Part shown: in pieces, positions 1-12,640 of the stretch | How the letters are laid out: each line of letters begins with the position of its first letter | Position numbering within the stretch: the first letter of the stretch is position 1 | Assembly (NCBI GenBank): GCA_008508345.1 | Contig: QNGE01000108.1 | Location: 341,629 to 405,628 of the forward strand | Direction: 5' to 3' | Source: Paragonimus westermani | Taxonomy: Eukaryota > Platyhelminthes > Trematoda > Plagiorchiida > Troglotrematidae | Length of the DNA stretch: 64,000 nt | Program-made: the position numbers and the translations under genes | The notes under the pieces: generated by a model | What the model was told of the DNA's origin: nothing | The model's input: the letters and a program-made list of their open reading frames with translations, nothing else | Database searches by the model: none

Positions 1-2297
1 ATTTGCAACATCCGCCATCGGTTAAAATCACCAGTGATAAGTAAGTGGGTGAGTGTGCACTAATGTAGCAGAAAATCTGCCACAAATCCTGCATAATATA
101 GAGAAAAACGGCGTGCTGCGTGCCATCAGAGACGACAATAATAGGTACACGCACATATTTATCGCACGCAGTGAGCAAGTGCAGTTATTCAGACGGTTCC
201 CTGGTGTGGTAAACGTCGATGCTACTCATGAGACCAACTGCCACAAGTAGGTCCCCTATCACTCCACATTCGCCGCTGTATTCTGAAGCTTTATCAGCTC
301 CTGGTTACAGACGGCATGGGTCATGGACGACCCGTTATGTACGCCTATGTACGAAGTGAGAAATACGCGTCCCTGCGTTGTTTGTTCGAAACATTCCGGG
401 ACGTGATAGGGGAACACATACGTGTCAGAACTTCTGTGGTGGATAAAATGGCGGCCACAATGCGGGTAACACGAGTGGTCTTTGAGTGCGACGTAGTGTT
501 GTGGTACTTCCATGTTCGGGATGCTGTGAGGAAACATGTAAGTTGATGTAATAAACCCTATAATCACCATTCAGACGAATTCCTTCAAAAGCCGATATGT
601 GTTTCATCGCACGGCTACTTGCAGTAACTCTGATGAGTGAGTGGTCGCCTTTGTATAGTCATTTTGAAGGTTCAACCGGGATGTTGCAATAATCCGGCGG
701 ACAGACTCCGGCTTCATGAACTGACTTTTGTGCAATTGGCTATATATAAAGCCAAAGTGGGCCATCCATTCACAGTCGGATGTACATATACGCTCACCGT
801 CGAGCATAGACGTCTGTGTGTCCAATCATATATTGAATCGTTCGCTAACGATGCAAGTCCACACCGAGTTACGCGTAATCTGTTGATTCAGTAAATGCCT
901 CTCAATATTCAAAGACAGAGTTAATCTATCTTCGAAACGGTTAACGAGAAGGCGCTCGTAATAACTGGATGTAATAGGGCACTAACTGAGCCAATGTACG
1001 AGAAAATTGTCTCTCACCTCGAATATGAAAATCCTCAGAAATCAAAGAAAGTGCCCGCACAACAAATTAACAACCAGGCACCGATCAAAAATGGTGGACG
1101 ATAAAACGGGTTGAGCTCACTTAAACGAAAAGGTCATTGGTTTGGTCAGAGCAAAACGACTGTTCATGCATAGAGAAACGATGGGAATCCTAAGTTACTC
1201 AAGGAGAAATATGGAAGAAAAATGTCCAATTTCGGCACTTGGAAGTTTACCGTGCTCGGACTAAATAGGGGTAAGGGAAACGGTCGAAGTAGGTTGTGTA
1301 AGAACAAGGAGGAGTAATGTATCGCATTTGGGGAAGAGAGTAGAGCGTAGGGCCATCTGTCAACATCAAGCCAACCTCAGCAATCTCAAAATAACGCAAA
1401 AACCTTGACAAAATCAACGCATGTGTTGTGGCGTTGTGACTGTAGGGTGCACGTAGAATGACCGTCGAACGGGTCACTCCGAAGTGCTTTATGTGGTACA
1501 ATGCTTTATTCATCGCTAAACCTCTCTAATTTTCTGAAAACTCACGAAACTCCATCTTCTAAGTGGTCATGTGACTGCACAAACTTACCGATTACTTTGT
1601 TACCTTGTCGCCAAAGCAGCTTACACCCGACTTTCGCCCGCATTATGTTTAGAATTCATCAGCTGCAGCCTTATCTACCTACCCACGGCGCCTCCAAATT
1701 TCAGTGGTTTCTAGTTACACGTAGAGATGATCATAAACGCTCTAACTTATCAACTATCGACACCTATTTCAGGGAACATCGAACGCAAAGGTTTAGGAAA
1801 AATGATCTACAACTTCCGCGGTGCGTGATTATTATCCATCCGTTGCCAATCCCTTCTATCTACCAGATCACGGTACTTCAATTATCTCGTGAACCTATTT
1901 CGCTATTAAATTAGCGTAATTTCTTGGCGTCCTCGATGAAAATAATTTATGCATTGAAACAAAAAAATTCCCGCAGCACAATAGCCACATTCCATACTTT
2001 TCTAAATGTCCGGTCCACGACCACTCACATGATATTCCAAACACACGTATAACGGTATACCAACGACAGCATTCACTTCCTGCGGATAGCTTTCAGCCGT
2101 ATAACTGCAACAGTAAAGATGTCAGTGAAACTGTGCGCATAATCACTTTTTTCTCTTTCTCTCTTAGGTTTTGCTGCGACCATGCACCTGGACGATGCAC
2201 CACAGAAGCGAGTAATGGGTGATTGTAGGACACTTGTTTTTTGCTTGGTTGTACACCACACAACACGACAAGCTGTCATGTACTCACTTTTGCATGT
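1..2297 (+). repeat. Left arm of 2.3-kb near-perfect inverted repeat
   Basis: Every position n in this arm pairs with 18439-n in the right arm, without indels. Comparing the strands by eye I found two substitutions: T1012 against G17427, and A1989 against C16450. The arm carries a decayed MULE transposase (about 53-900) and one of two related 175-bp direct repeats near its inner end. The inner boundary is sharp at 2297/2298. The outer end is not visible because the window starts inside the arm. A recent inverted duplication or gene conversion fits best; a haplotype or scaffolding artefact is possible. Confidence 0.95.
53..900 (+). pseudogene. MULE (Mutator-like) transposase fragment, left copy
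   Basis: The frame at 53-250 ends in RFPGVVNVDATHETNCHK, which matches the start of the MULE/ZSWIM-type transposase core, where the Asp of the D-A-T-H motif is the first catalytic residue. After a frameshift between 250 and 301 the match resumes with LLVTDGMGHGRPVMYAYVRS and VVDKMAATMRVTRVVF, the latter with the second catalytic Asp, then a YFHVRDAVRK block, ending at a stop near 544. A weaker continuation is readable at 637-894. I could not place the third catalytic acid or a SWIM zinc finger. The frameshift and stops make it dead. The same lesions occur in the right arm, so decay came before duplication. Confidence 0.8.
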
Positions 2298-2500
2298 TTT
2301 GCTGAATAACCCCTTTCCACGAATTTTGGCGCCCTTGATAAAAATATTTTGCGCATTGAAACACAAAATCTTCTCAAAGCACAATGGCCATATTCCATAC
2401 TTTTCTAAATGTCCGGTACACGACCACTCACATGATATTCCAAACCCACATATTAACGATATACCAACGTCAGCATTTACTTCCTGTGGATAAATTTCGG
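1922..2500. repeat. Two related direct repeats about 400 bp apart
   Basis: A block at about 1922-2096 recurs at about 2323-2500 at roughly 80-85 percent identity by eye, including CCACTCACATGATATTCCAA in both. The offset is about 401 bases. The inverted-repeat boundary (2297) falls between the two blocks, so only the first is in the right arm (about 16343-16517). Subterminal repeats are common in MULEs, but this link is an inference. Confidence 0.8.
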
Positions 2501-4240
2501 CGAGGGCTAATTTTCTACACGTTTACTTGTTGATAGCTTGTTAAGCGTCCCACAGAAGAGGAAAGACAATGACCACTTCAGCGTTAGATCAGTGTTTGTC
2601 CCAATGTCAACATCGTGCGCCCAATGCACTGGCCACATGTCAAGCCAGGGCGGAGAGAACACAAACCGCTCTGGGCCAGCCACAATAAAGATCAACGTGT
2701 GTACGGCCGATAAGGTTGTCCGCCCATAACGTGAATGTTATCCCCTTCAGCCGGTGTGTAACAGTGTCCATATTCGCTGCAGGTTAAATGAAATTCTGAG
2801 TTCTTGTAGTGATGACCTTGAATCTTCTTCAAACTTTTAAACTTTTTGTCTGCATCGGCTCAATCGCTGAAATTTTTCCGACGCCTGAAATCACAACAGA
2901 ACAGATACAGAACCAGAATTTCTAGTAACGCATCGTAAAATCTTGCTGTAGGTTGAATTGTACATACTGTAATGAACCTGCTTGTGATGAGAAGAACCGT
3001 CGTGTAAATCGAGTAGGCGGTAGACACAGGCACCGATAATGTTTAGTCCCTTCTCACGGGAACGGTCGAAATTTGCAGTTAGAAATGGAAACCGCCTTTA
3101 GTGGAGCGCAGATCAAGCAAGTTACCTGAACAGCTTAGCTGGTCTCTCTCCCGGTATCGTACCAGCTGCATTTCATTGTTTTATCGAATGACTATCAGAA
3201 CCGTGGCTAATCCCAACAATGCGGTCGCTTTTGAATGTGTTGCGGCATCTCCAAAAGTACTTATTCTGCGATATACCTTTAATTGAGGATGCCAAGGTGC
3301 ACTCAGCAGACGCCGGCAAAACAACCAGCTCAGCGCATCTTCTAACTTTTGCCGTGAAATATCTCCTGCTATCGGCAGTCAATGCAAAATGGGCTCCTTC
3401 CTGGTTAAAAGTCGTCCGAAATATCGTAATTATGAAATCAATACACGATGAAGTCACGACGTACGCCTGCAGCCAACTCAAGTAAAAAACATGTGTAACC
3501 AATGTATAACAACTGTTCGGAAACAAACCATAATAGTACACAATCAAGTGCTGCCACACTGCACAGGATACTGACACTCTACGGTAACATCAAATATCTT
3601 ATGTGTGGACAACAAACACAGTCACGTTTCGGGGGAGATGAAAGTGGAATAGCCCATGCGGAGGACTGCACGGAAATCGGTTTCCTTCTTGCAGTTAGTG
3701 TAAAGGGGGACTGAAGGAGATCAAGTGAGATTTTTTGACGCCTCAAGAGAATGGGTCTAACGGATTTACCGTGTCTATAGACAATATGGAATCAACGGGA
3801 ATATTACGCTGGGTAATAAAATCGAACGCTTATTGGTCTATGATAATTGTGTGACCATCGAAGTGCAAAAAGAACTTGTAAACACTCCGGCAAATTATAC
3901 AAGTTCTCAGGATCCGACTAACAGTGGGATATCTTAGTTATTGTCGGAAATAATACAACCAACCACTTCAGTATGACCATCCAATGGTTGTCGGAACAGA
4001 AACTCACTGTCAGCAACCCTCTACAGAATACCCATCTAAACCCGGAATTGCAAGTGACCGGCCATTTTGAACGCGCGCTCACAAACTAATGGTCATATTC
4101 TGTGACTGAACAAAACTTAGCCAGCGGCAATTGGGCTTCAGATATGTAATGTGAGTCCTCCGCATTTTTATAGTTCTTAAAATTACAATCTGTGACGTTG
4201 AAACTGCTTCACTAGTGAAATTGTTGAGTGTCTTACGTAT
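2501..4240. other. Unassigned spacer, no supported gene
   Basis: Only short frames are present, for example 2538-2729 plus and 3173-3577 minus, without motifs I recognise. Overlapping frames of similar length on both strands argue that they are chance frames in decayed repeat DNA. Confidence 0.5.
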
Positions 4241-4249
4241 GACACTCGA

Positions 4250-5320
4250 AAGATTGTCGACCGTCTTAGTGTGCTACTAGGGTAACCAGTTAGACTAGCA
4301 CATCGCCGGAAGCCTTTGAATTCCGTGAAACTAGTTCACCAGCTTCGGTCTCACAAGCATCGACGGACGTTGCTAACGGAATCGTCAAATTTTTTACACG
4401 CTCGAGACCACTAATGGATGAGCCAGAATAAATAACAAAAAGCGGACACGTATAATCAGCGGATTGCGCATCTGTGAGTGGAAGTTTACAGTTGGCAAAA
4501 ATGAGCCGTATGTGCCCCGTAATAGCTTTGAAAAATACCGTAGGACTTCAGTACGACAAAAGGTTTAGAGCACGGCAAACATCGACCGAACTGGAAGATT
4601 CATTACTGCCAGAGGAAGGTTTAGAACAGCCGTCAAAAATGGTCATCATTTGACGCCCAAAATTAGTAGAATAAATAGAATTAACAGTAAAGACAAAGAT
4701 TAGAAACCCAGACGATATACTCAGCACTTCTGAAGAAGTAAGGACCAGATGCGTCTTTGAGTTGCTACAGACAGTTTCAACGTGGCCTGTCCCACCACAT
4801 TTGTGGCACATGGAAGTCCAAAACCAGCATGTAGATCAGTTATTCAGGTGCTGGACAGCGTTTGGACTAGGACGACGTGGTTTAAATGCTAAAGTCTTTT
4901 GGCAGGTTATCTCTTCAAACGGCCGCTGCTGTTGGTATGTTTGTTTCCCAGCCTTATTAGTAATGTACAACACAGCTAGTTTCCAGTCCGCCATAGAATT
5001 AAAAGCTTGAAATTGTTCAGGAAGGATTGTTGCTGACTGGAAGAATAACTCGCCTAGAGGTAGTAGCTGATGCTGGTGCTACGGATATTGATTCCTGCAA
5101 TTGACAGATTTCATCTAAACTCGTAGTCGATCACCGAAGTTGCAGAATGCCCTTCGAGTGTGAAGCTGAGAGACAAATGAACGGATATTTTGGTTTTCCT
5201 CTGCGATCAAATTATGTCAATTCGTTCCATCCGCAGCTTTAAATTAACAGGTTGAACATTCTTATGTAGTGGATGAGAAAAAGAGCTCGGCAAGATTGAA
5301 TTAGAACAGTGGCGAACTAC
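4250..5320 (-). mobile_element. Ty3/gypsy gag/nucleocapsid remnant with CCHC knuckle
   Basis: Minus-strand 4811-4548 begins MCHKCGGTGHVETVC, a perfect CX2CX4HX4C zinc knuckle of retrotransposon nucleocapsid. Residues after it (SNSKTHLV, then a serine-rich stretch) look like the linker to the protease in fluke gypsy elements. Upstream on the same strand (about 4820-5300) is a charged segment with KPRRPSPNAVQH that could be the end of gag. No protease or reverse transcriptase can be followed below 4250. It is a separate remnant from the gypsy at 11.4-15.9 kb, which has its own gag. Confidence 0.6.
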
Positions 5321-8300
5321 CGGATTTTGAGTCAGAATTAAAGAAACTTCGCCGATAATCGTAGAACATGCGATGCTTTCTTCTCTTTCATTTTTTCACA
5401 TGTGATTCACCAAATCCGGAAACGTTTCAAACAGTCTTCGGAAAACCGCGTAATTCACTACATATTTGGATTTTCCAAAGTGCCAAAAAGCGATCAATGT
5501 GGCGTCAGTGCTCGTTTCCAGGTCTGACGGTTTCAAATACACAATAGTAGTCGTGAATGCACTTGGTTAAAGCCCGGAACGATTTACTACGCAATATTGG
5601 TAACACGGCGAGTGTACCAACAAAATTGTAATGTAATCAAAATTATGTACCGCGCCGGTATTCGTGAAGTTAAATAAGAATAACACAACGTTCAGTAACC
5701 AGTTACCTCCTGTATAGTTGTGTCAAGCGGCCATGTGCAAAAAATCGACTTGCGAGTTCGGATTAACCTGGCTTTGGTTCGTTTGCAATGCCCCTAATTC
5801 TCCAGAAAGACAGTTTCTTGTTTGGTGAATATTGGCAGACAGTGGATTTAAGTATATGAAAAAGATTAATAAGAGAATTGGTTACCTCCTTTCACTGGGA
5901 AATATCTTCTGCATGGCTCTGTAGTCAGGTCTAATTAAGCAGGCGGACATCAGCCAGTTTTGCGTGAGGTGTTCAGGTACAAAGATAACTCCTCGACAAG
6001 TGGGCTGCGGGAAGACTTCGGTGCCAGTGCAGGCCTGATAAATGTATCATTGAGGACCTCCGATGCAGAAGGTGTTTGGTGTGCGCCAGTGAAGATGCAA
6101 AACGTGAATACCACGTACCATTCTCTGAGATAACGGCAACCTTGGGACAAAATCTACTTGCCTTTGCTCTGAAACTCACCCAGTTTGTTTCATATTCTAG
6201 TCGTCTTGTGCACTATCTTCTGTGTCAAAAATCGAAATAATAGGATATTGGTTATGGAAGTTAAATGAAAGTTTTGCTTGCGACCGCAGGTAGTTTCGCT
6301 ACCGATCACAAATTCTGACGAACTTCCTCAAACAGATAGGTGAAATGATATTAAAATACAGCTTTAAATTTCGTGGGTAGGAGTCTAGTCGCTCTGGGAT
6401 ATATGGAACAACATCCTGCAGAGAGGTCCCGAAGTCATTTTACCCGACTTAACTCTTCCTCTGGTGTTCCAAAATAGTGCTCACTTCCACTTCATGCTCG
6501 TTGCTTTTCAGGATAACAACACTAGAGGCTCCATGCAACTATTGAAACAACGAAACTCCGTTTCTCTGACACCGTGCACCCCCACAATCCTCTTATTTCA
6601 TACAGTGATGTTGGCGAACACGAACTAGTAAAACTTGGTTGGAGAAAACCATTACATTTGTCGGAGCAAGTACATATTGCCAGAATGAGTGGAATACAGT
6701 CCATTACTCCAGTCAGAACGGTGCATGGGCTCTCTACTTGAATAACTAGAACATCTCGTTTCTCATGCGTGGAAGTCATTTGATTCGGTTTTAAATAGTT
6801 AGCCCGAAGGCAAGTGGACAGTAGGGTTGTGGATAGTCCATTCGATCTAAAGTTATCCAACATTTTCTTGGGAATAGTTATACCGTGCTGCCGCACAGAA
6901 TGTTAGCAGACTTGGTGAATCACTCGTGTGTGTGGGCAACGGCCAACTTTATTATCGCTGTCTTCTATCAACATGATTCACCCTATTGGTCTAATGTTGC
7001 AAATCTTAATAAAGTCCTCAACTTATACGCTGATTTCAATCTCACAGCTGATAGCCTGAACATCGATGAGCCTCTTGCATGTAGGATTCAGTCAAGACTC
7101 TGATTCGCCATCATAAACCATCATTAAAGGTTGTCACGCTTTTAAGATCACCGCTGAATGCGCATCCTCACATTGCATATCAAACACGGAATCGACAGGC
7201 TCTTCACGTTTTTCGTAAGAGTAACTGTCACACTCTCATTCCGGGTCAAAGGTATGAGGTCCATCTGTGCACCTTCCGAGTCCGGAGCAGACATCTAAAT
7301 TCCCTATCCTCATGGTTACTAATAACAAGTTCAGACTGATGGCCCAAAAGACAGTATCAATAACAGCACGGCTCTCCTGACCAGTGTAACTTCAAGTAAC
7401 CTTGTCAAGTTCCACCAGTGTGGCAGATTGGACGCTCAAACGGATACAAACTTCATAGGCACTTTTCACCGCGTAGAAGTTTACTGCCTCAACTGCATAA
7501 GGTTTGAGGTGCCAATGAGCAATGTGATATGGTGTGTTTCGAATCACCCAAAGCAGTCACATTTTAAATTTCAGCAGTATTCTATGGCTGACCGATCAGT
7601 TCCATGTGCAAACTATGGCTTGAAATGATGACACCAAGCAGTTGAAGCGTCAGCTGCTCCAAACTCAGCACATAACTCAAGAAGTTGAGCACAGTTGCAC
7701 ATTCAGCATTAATGCGGAACAGAGCTTCCGTTGAAGAGAAGACGCAGAATAGAAAGTAACATTTCCTCCTGTATTCCTATTGGGATGCAATCAGCAGTAT
7801 GCCTTACAGGCAGTAGATACGGTAGGGTAAAGATGCGACCTAGAAGTGCATATGGTATTGTCACATTTGAAAGTGGTGACTTCATTTTCAAGTGTGTGGT
7901 CGAATGAGCCGCTGGGCATTGAAGGCGCGACCAATCAGAACGCAGCTTGAATCTTAGTAGGTATGTGGGGCACACAGGCGGCGCTTGCCTTATTTTATTT
8001 TTGATTCAAGCAGACACTACGCGTCAACGTTCAGTTTAGCTTCACTGACCACTTACCACAGTCTACTTCAGCTTATTTTACCCTACGAATGGACAAACGG
8101 AGTGACGATTTTGAGCGCGGATTTATTGTCCATTCTCCCACTATTCTCAACAAATCTCGTGCAAAGATTCTAGAGGCCCTTCTGCTGTAATCGAACTCGT
8201 TCAACCAGTAACAAATAACAAACAAGATCAAGCCCAGATTCAATGGAGTCAGAAAAATGACAGGTTGGAATACTGCCGTCTGATTTCCATCCGTGAGCGC

Positions 8301-8450
8301 TTTCATATATAGCAATAAGTGATTAATCGTTCGGAGAATGTGAATCAGTGCTGAGTTGCTCAGATTGAGTGTCAATATACATGCCCGTTAGTAAAAACCC
8401 GAACATCCCGGCACACTCTTACCCCATACTTGTTGGTAGCCTGTGTGTCT
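5321..8450. other. Unassigned spacer, no supported gene
   Basis: Frames of 60-124 codons occur on both strands (for example 6522-6896 minus and 7428-7628 plus), but none shows a recognisable domain, a splice pattern or repeat structure. Probably old, decayed transposon sequence. Confidence 0.4.
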
Positions 8451-8454
8451 CAGT

Positions 8455-9460
8455 TGTAAACCGCCATGCAAAAGCTGGACATCCTAAAATCGTTCAAAAG
8501 AAACTCAAACTTTTCGTCTCATGACTGCATAACAACCTCGAGTCGCAACTCTTCCTTTTCCTCCAAGATAGACCACCCGAAAACCACTCGGTGTCGTCAA
8601 ACATTTTTCTCATTCTATATACCGTCTGTACATAGATAATAGACATCTAAATTCGGCAATAATCGTACACTAGGAATAGCTTACAATCGATCTCCTTTCG
8701 CGTTATTTAATAGCAGCTGTTCGCGTGTGATATATATTTCATCAATCAACACAATGCTATTAACGTCACATAGGAGGTTATGTCAGAATATCACATGTCC
8801 CATTGTTCGTCATAGCTCACATAGTTTCACGTTATCCCGTTTATCGCATAATTCCTCTCTCCAATCTTGGTTTCACTGATACATCCCGTGCGAGAAAACA
8901 TCCCACCCCGCCCGGACTCTTAAAATTTCACAATGGTTGTGCATATCGCGAGCTCCTTGAAATTCTTAGGAAGTTGAGAAAAGATTGACGTCCGATCGAG
9001 AGGTCCATGCGTTTCTCGCGAAAGTATATGCGTCCCCACATTGCCCACATCATGAAAAATTTTCTGCACTCTTTTTCGGGACTATCTACATGGAATAATG
9101 GCCAAATTCTTCGCCAATACGCCCTCTCCATCCTCCAACCACCGTTTTTTGGCACGACCTTGAGCACCAGGCCAGCGATCACCTTGTGAAGTCCAAATTG
9201 ATGTAACAAATCAATTATTTTATCGGATCGCGCAGGCCCCAAGCACTATCATTTCACAACTATGAAGCTCGAAGTTTCCTGCCTAGACTTGAATTTTCCC
9301 TTCATATAATGTCTGTTTTTGTCTGCTTTGTTGCTCTATTCAAATAGCTGACTCGTTGTACAATTTCCAACTTTGGCGTTCACTTATGTACATGCTAAAA
9401 ATCATTGCGTTGATCACGCTCTCCTGAGTGCGTTTCTCACAAATGCGTCGAGGAATATAC

Positions 9461-9496
<36 letters not shown>

Positions 9497-9500
9497 CATT
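8455..9500 (+). mobile_element. 3' end of (ATT)n-tailed LINE family, copy A
   Basis: This stretch aligns by eye with three other places in the window (41390-42040, 43480-43875, 55090-55880). Shared landmarks are a TTTTTGGCACGACCTTGA-like block (about 9148), AAATTGATGTAACAA (9197-9211), a GTTTCTCACAAATGCGT-like block and a terminal (ATT)n run at 9462-9496. The simple-sequence tail and a common 3' end are typical of a non-LTR retrotransposon 3' region. Copy C puts a reverse-transcriptase C-terminus upstream of the same 3' sequence. No intact reading frame remains. Confidence 0.75.
9462..9496 (+). repeat. (ATT)n microsatellite
   Basis: About 11-12 uninterrupted ATT units, ending in CATTATAG. 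It sits at the 3' end of the LINE-like copy A and is best read as its tail. Confidence 0.95.
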
Positions 9501-11390
9501 ATAGGTCTTCTGACTGTGTCAGTAGCACGGTGTTCACGTTAATGACAGCTGCGGGTTCCACAGAATCAGGACAATCAGGGCATCCGTTGTGAACTGCGTT
9601 CACGCCGGATCGATTGATGGACTTAAAAATATGACACAGCATAGTCCTCACTCGCTTGTTTTAAAGGTCCGAGCAGCCGTAACTCTCCGGCTGAGATGTA
9701 TTTAAGTTGAACAATGTACTACGTAGAACAGACCAAAATGCGAAAAACCGTAATTTCGGCTGGATTCGAACCAGCGATGGAAGCTGGAGAACTGCGTCCA
9801 AATTTTAAGCTTCTGGGCCTTTAACTTGACTTCATTGCTCATGTGGTGAAACGCTCGTCACTTTTAGACATAATGATTTTGTCACTAGTTCAAATTCACT
9901 CGAACTCCACATTTTTCGCAATTGATCCGCTCTTGAACTGTCGAATCTGCCAAACTACTTATCAGTGATACAATGTATCATTCCTCGATCAGCAGCTGGA
10001 ATTAACACGACAATCACTCTCTCGCTCTTACGGGCGACTTAATAGCCCGAGTTTCACCCACGAGCAGATATGGTGGCTCCCTCAGATTTGATAACTTGGT
10101 CGTATCCAGTGTGACTCCGAATGCTCAGTATTCAACACAGTTTTCTTATAGAAGTGCGGTCGTAATTCCAATCCCAGCCGTCGTAAGGATGAGCACCACT
10201 AATGAGTTTTAAAAGCAAGGGAACTAGACTGTAGTGTTTTCGGTTTACTGAGGCCAGCAGGACAGTCCATCTGAATGCGAAAGTTGAAATGAGATACGAA
10301 CGCATTTCAATACGAAGTTAACCGATTACTGGAACGCTTAACAGTAAACTGGATTACATCTCACTCGGTTCAATTAATTCAAGGAAGTCCTTAATGTTGG
10401 GTCACTGATTACAGATAACATGAATTTCATTGCGTCCCATTTCGAAGCGGCAGGGCAACGTGGAAATTACTCGCAGGGAGTTACGACTAAGAGGTTGCAC
10501 ATTTTTGTTTGGCTTTGGTCAGTCTGACACCAATAGCAAAGTGACCAAAACCTCTCATACATAAGAATGTGAACTAGAGCTCGTCACAGTGTTTAGAAAG
10601 ATGAGTAACTGTTCTAATTAGCGCTGAATAACCATATCTAATGAGAAGCTCGAATCTTATTGAACACTATGCATATTTAACAGATTAAAAAAATTATTGG
10701 ACGGTTGTAGTCCGCGCTTGATTTCAGACTGTAATACGGAGTTTTGACCCGAAAAGACGAAATAACCCGAATAATTTTTCTTCATTCAGCCCCTACAAAA
10801 CAGTCGACGAAAAAGAGAAGAAAATACAAACCGAGTGGATATGTGACTTTAACTAGGCTTTTGGTAAGTGATCTTTTTTTGAACTATAGAACAACCTTAC
10901 GAATGCACACCATGACAAATAAACTAGGAGCAACACAGTGCTTGACTATTCCACAAAAAGAACGGTTATATGAACAAATTCATGGACTGAAACTTGTAAG
11001 GTTTCTGGCTGGGACCCCATAATTCGCTGTTCGCCGTCGTGATAAATGATTATTTCGGAAGCGTTCGCATTCAAAAGCGTCCTTCGTGAGACAAACTTCG
11101 AAATAAAGCACTAGACTCGAGTTCCGCTCTTGTCAGAGCTCATCATTTGTGGACATCCTTATCGGAGACGACATTTTTACTTCGACCCCCGTGTTAACCA
11201 GAACGTTTGTAAATTCACCGTAGGCGTGACCAATTGATCAGGTTCAAACACCCAACCACAATCCTGTGTGAATACCCTCCAGCTTGCCTGATTATTTCGA
11301 ATGTTAAATAAACAGAATCGTTCTGTTCTATCCAGTTGATAACCTACCGATCAGCCTATGGATAAGATCATTCGGTCATATCTATTGTGG
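9501..11390. other. Spacer with SINE scraps
   Basis: No supported gene. At 9756-9780 a minus-strand B-box-like segment (GGATTCGAACCAGCGA) matches the T-arm of the tRNA-related SINE. At about 9945-9985 a plus-strand piece matches its inter-unit segment (CTGCCAAACTACTTATC). A 92-codon frame at 10744-11022 is uninterrupted but not recognisable. Confidence 0.45.
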
Positions 11391-11399
11391 GGTTACTTC

Positions 11400-12640
11400 C
11401 GCTGTCTCTAGAGCTTTCAAATGCACTCGTCACCTTCCTCAGACGGCCAAAATACACGATGGGTGACTATGCGGGTTTTGCCAGCTGTTGGATGCAACAT
11501 GTTATGTCTGTGGGTGTTTAATCGATTACGTGCGAGCCCTTCCACCACCTATGGCGTTTTGGCGTAAATTCTGGGGGTGATACGGCATCATGTAGTCACA
11601 CTTCGTCCCCCGGTTTGAACTGGGTTCCATGAACTATTCTGCCAGAATAAGCATTCTGATGACGCTGAGCTGCTTACAGATCTGAACTTGCTAGCTGGTG
11701 ACCACGTACGAGTTTTGTGCGCGTGTGGCGAATATGTTTCAATATCAGCAGGGGCTCATGGTGATCAGCCGGAAGAAGTGTATCTGATGTTAATCGAAGT
11801 TCTCGTCCCGACAACATGGATTGGAGGGTCTAGCCCATAGACGCGTTGACGTTGGCCTGATACGCCAGCAGGCAGCGATGTAATGCAATGTCCCGATGAG
11901 ATCGTTTCTTTTCGGGTGGTAGGCTGTGGTGTGGGATTCCTTAATGTACAGAACGTGACATTTCTCATGTGAACATGCACGTGAGGCTGGACCCTCTTTG
12001 GGGTTGCAGCTAATATGGTGTACCCCAGCATGAAATTCACTCATAAAATATAGTTTTAACAAACGTCAAGGCGTCTGTAGTTGGAGTGGGAATCACCTCG
12101 TACTACTTAGTCAGATAGTCAACCATGATTAGCACGTAACGGTTCCCTGTCACTGTTCCTTGTGAGGGTCCGGCAATATCTGCTCCAGTCGTTTCATTTG
12201 GAACACTTGCTGTCTTGGACTGAAGTGGTACTCGAGGATGTCGACTCGGCATCTTGAACTGTGCACATTCTGTACACCCCCGATAGTACAATGCCACACG
12301 CCGCCTCAGGTGTAGCCACCAGAACCGTCGTCTTGGTGCCTCTTCAGTCTAATTTTGACCGGAATGACCAGGTTCGTCATGCAAACGGTGCAATACAGTC
12401 ATGACCGCCGATGGGGATGATACAGTTCGTCGAAGGTACGCAAGGCAATCTTGGAAATATGGCGCACTTTATTGCACTACGTGTTTCTGCCAAAGGGTCC
12501 ACATACAACGGGTTTCTGAGTTGGTTTCCGCGGTCTCCAGCATTTAGCAGCCGCTGGTAGACTGGATGTATGTCTCGGTCCTTGGATGGCATTTTCATCC
12601 TCTCTTGCGTCTCCGAAGCGTGTAACGTCACAGCTGAAAC
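11400..12640 (-). mobile_element. Ty3/gypsy integrase region, decayed (element A)
   Basis: Read from high to low coordinates on the minus strand. At about 12420-12230 is the HHCC zinc-binding domain (LHDEPGH, then RGCTECAQFK). Then comes the start of the catalytic core, TGADIAGPSQGTVTGNRYVL (12215-12120), with the Asp of the D-D-E triad. After frameshifts, SHTTAYHP (about 11940) marks the motif before the catalytic Glu. The C-terminal part can be read to about 11400 with FKPGDEV and KRHRWWKGSH. Stops and frame changes occur throughout. Neighbouring RT and gag on the same strand make this the 3' half of one element inserted between the MULE arms. Confidence 0.85.

Noticed and set aside
9462..9496. 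CRISPR-like or other regular arrays
   Set aside because: The only regular short-period repeats are ATT microsatellites and a two-copy 50-bp tandem. There are no spaced direct repeats.
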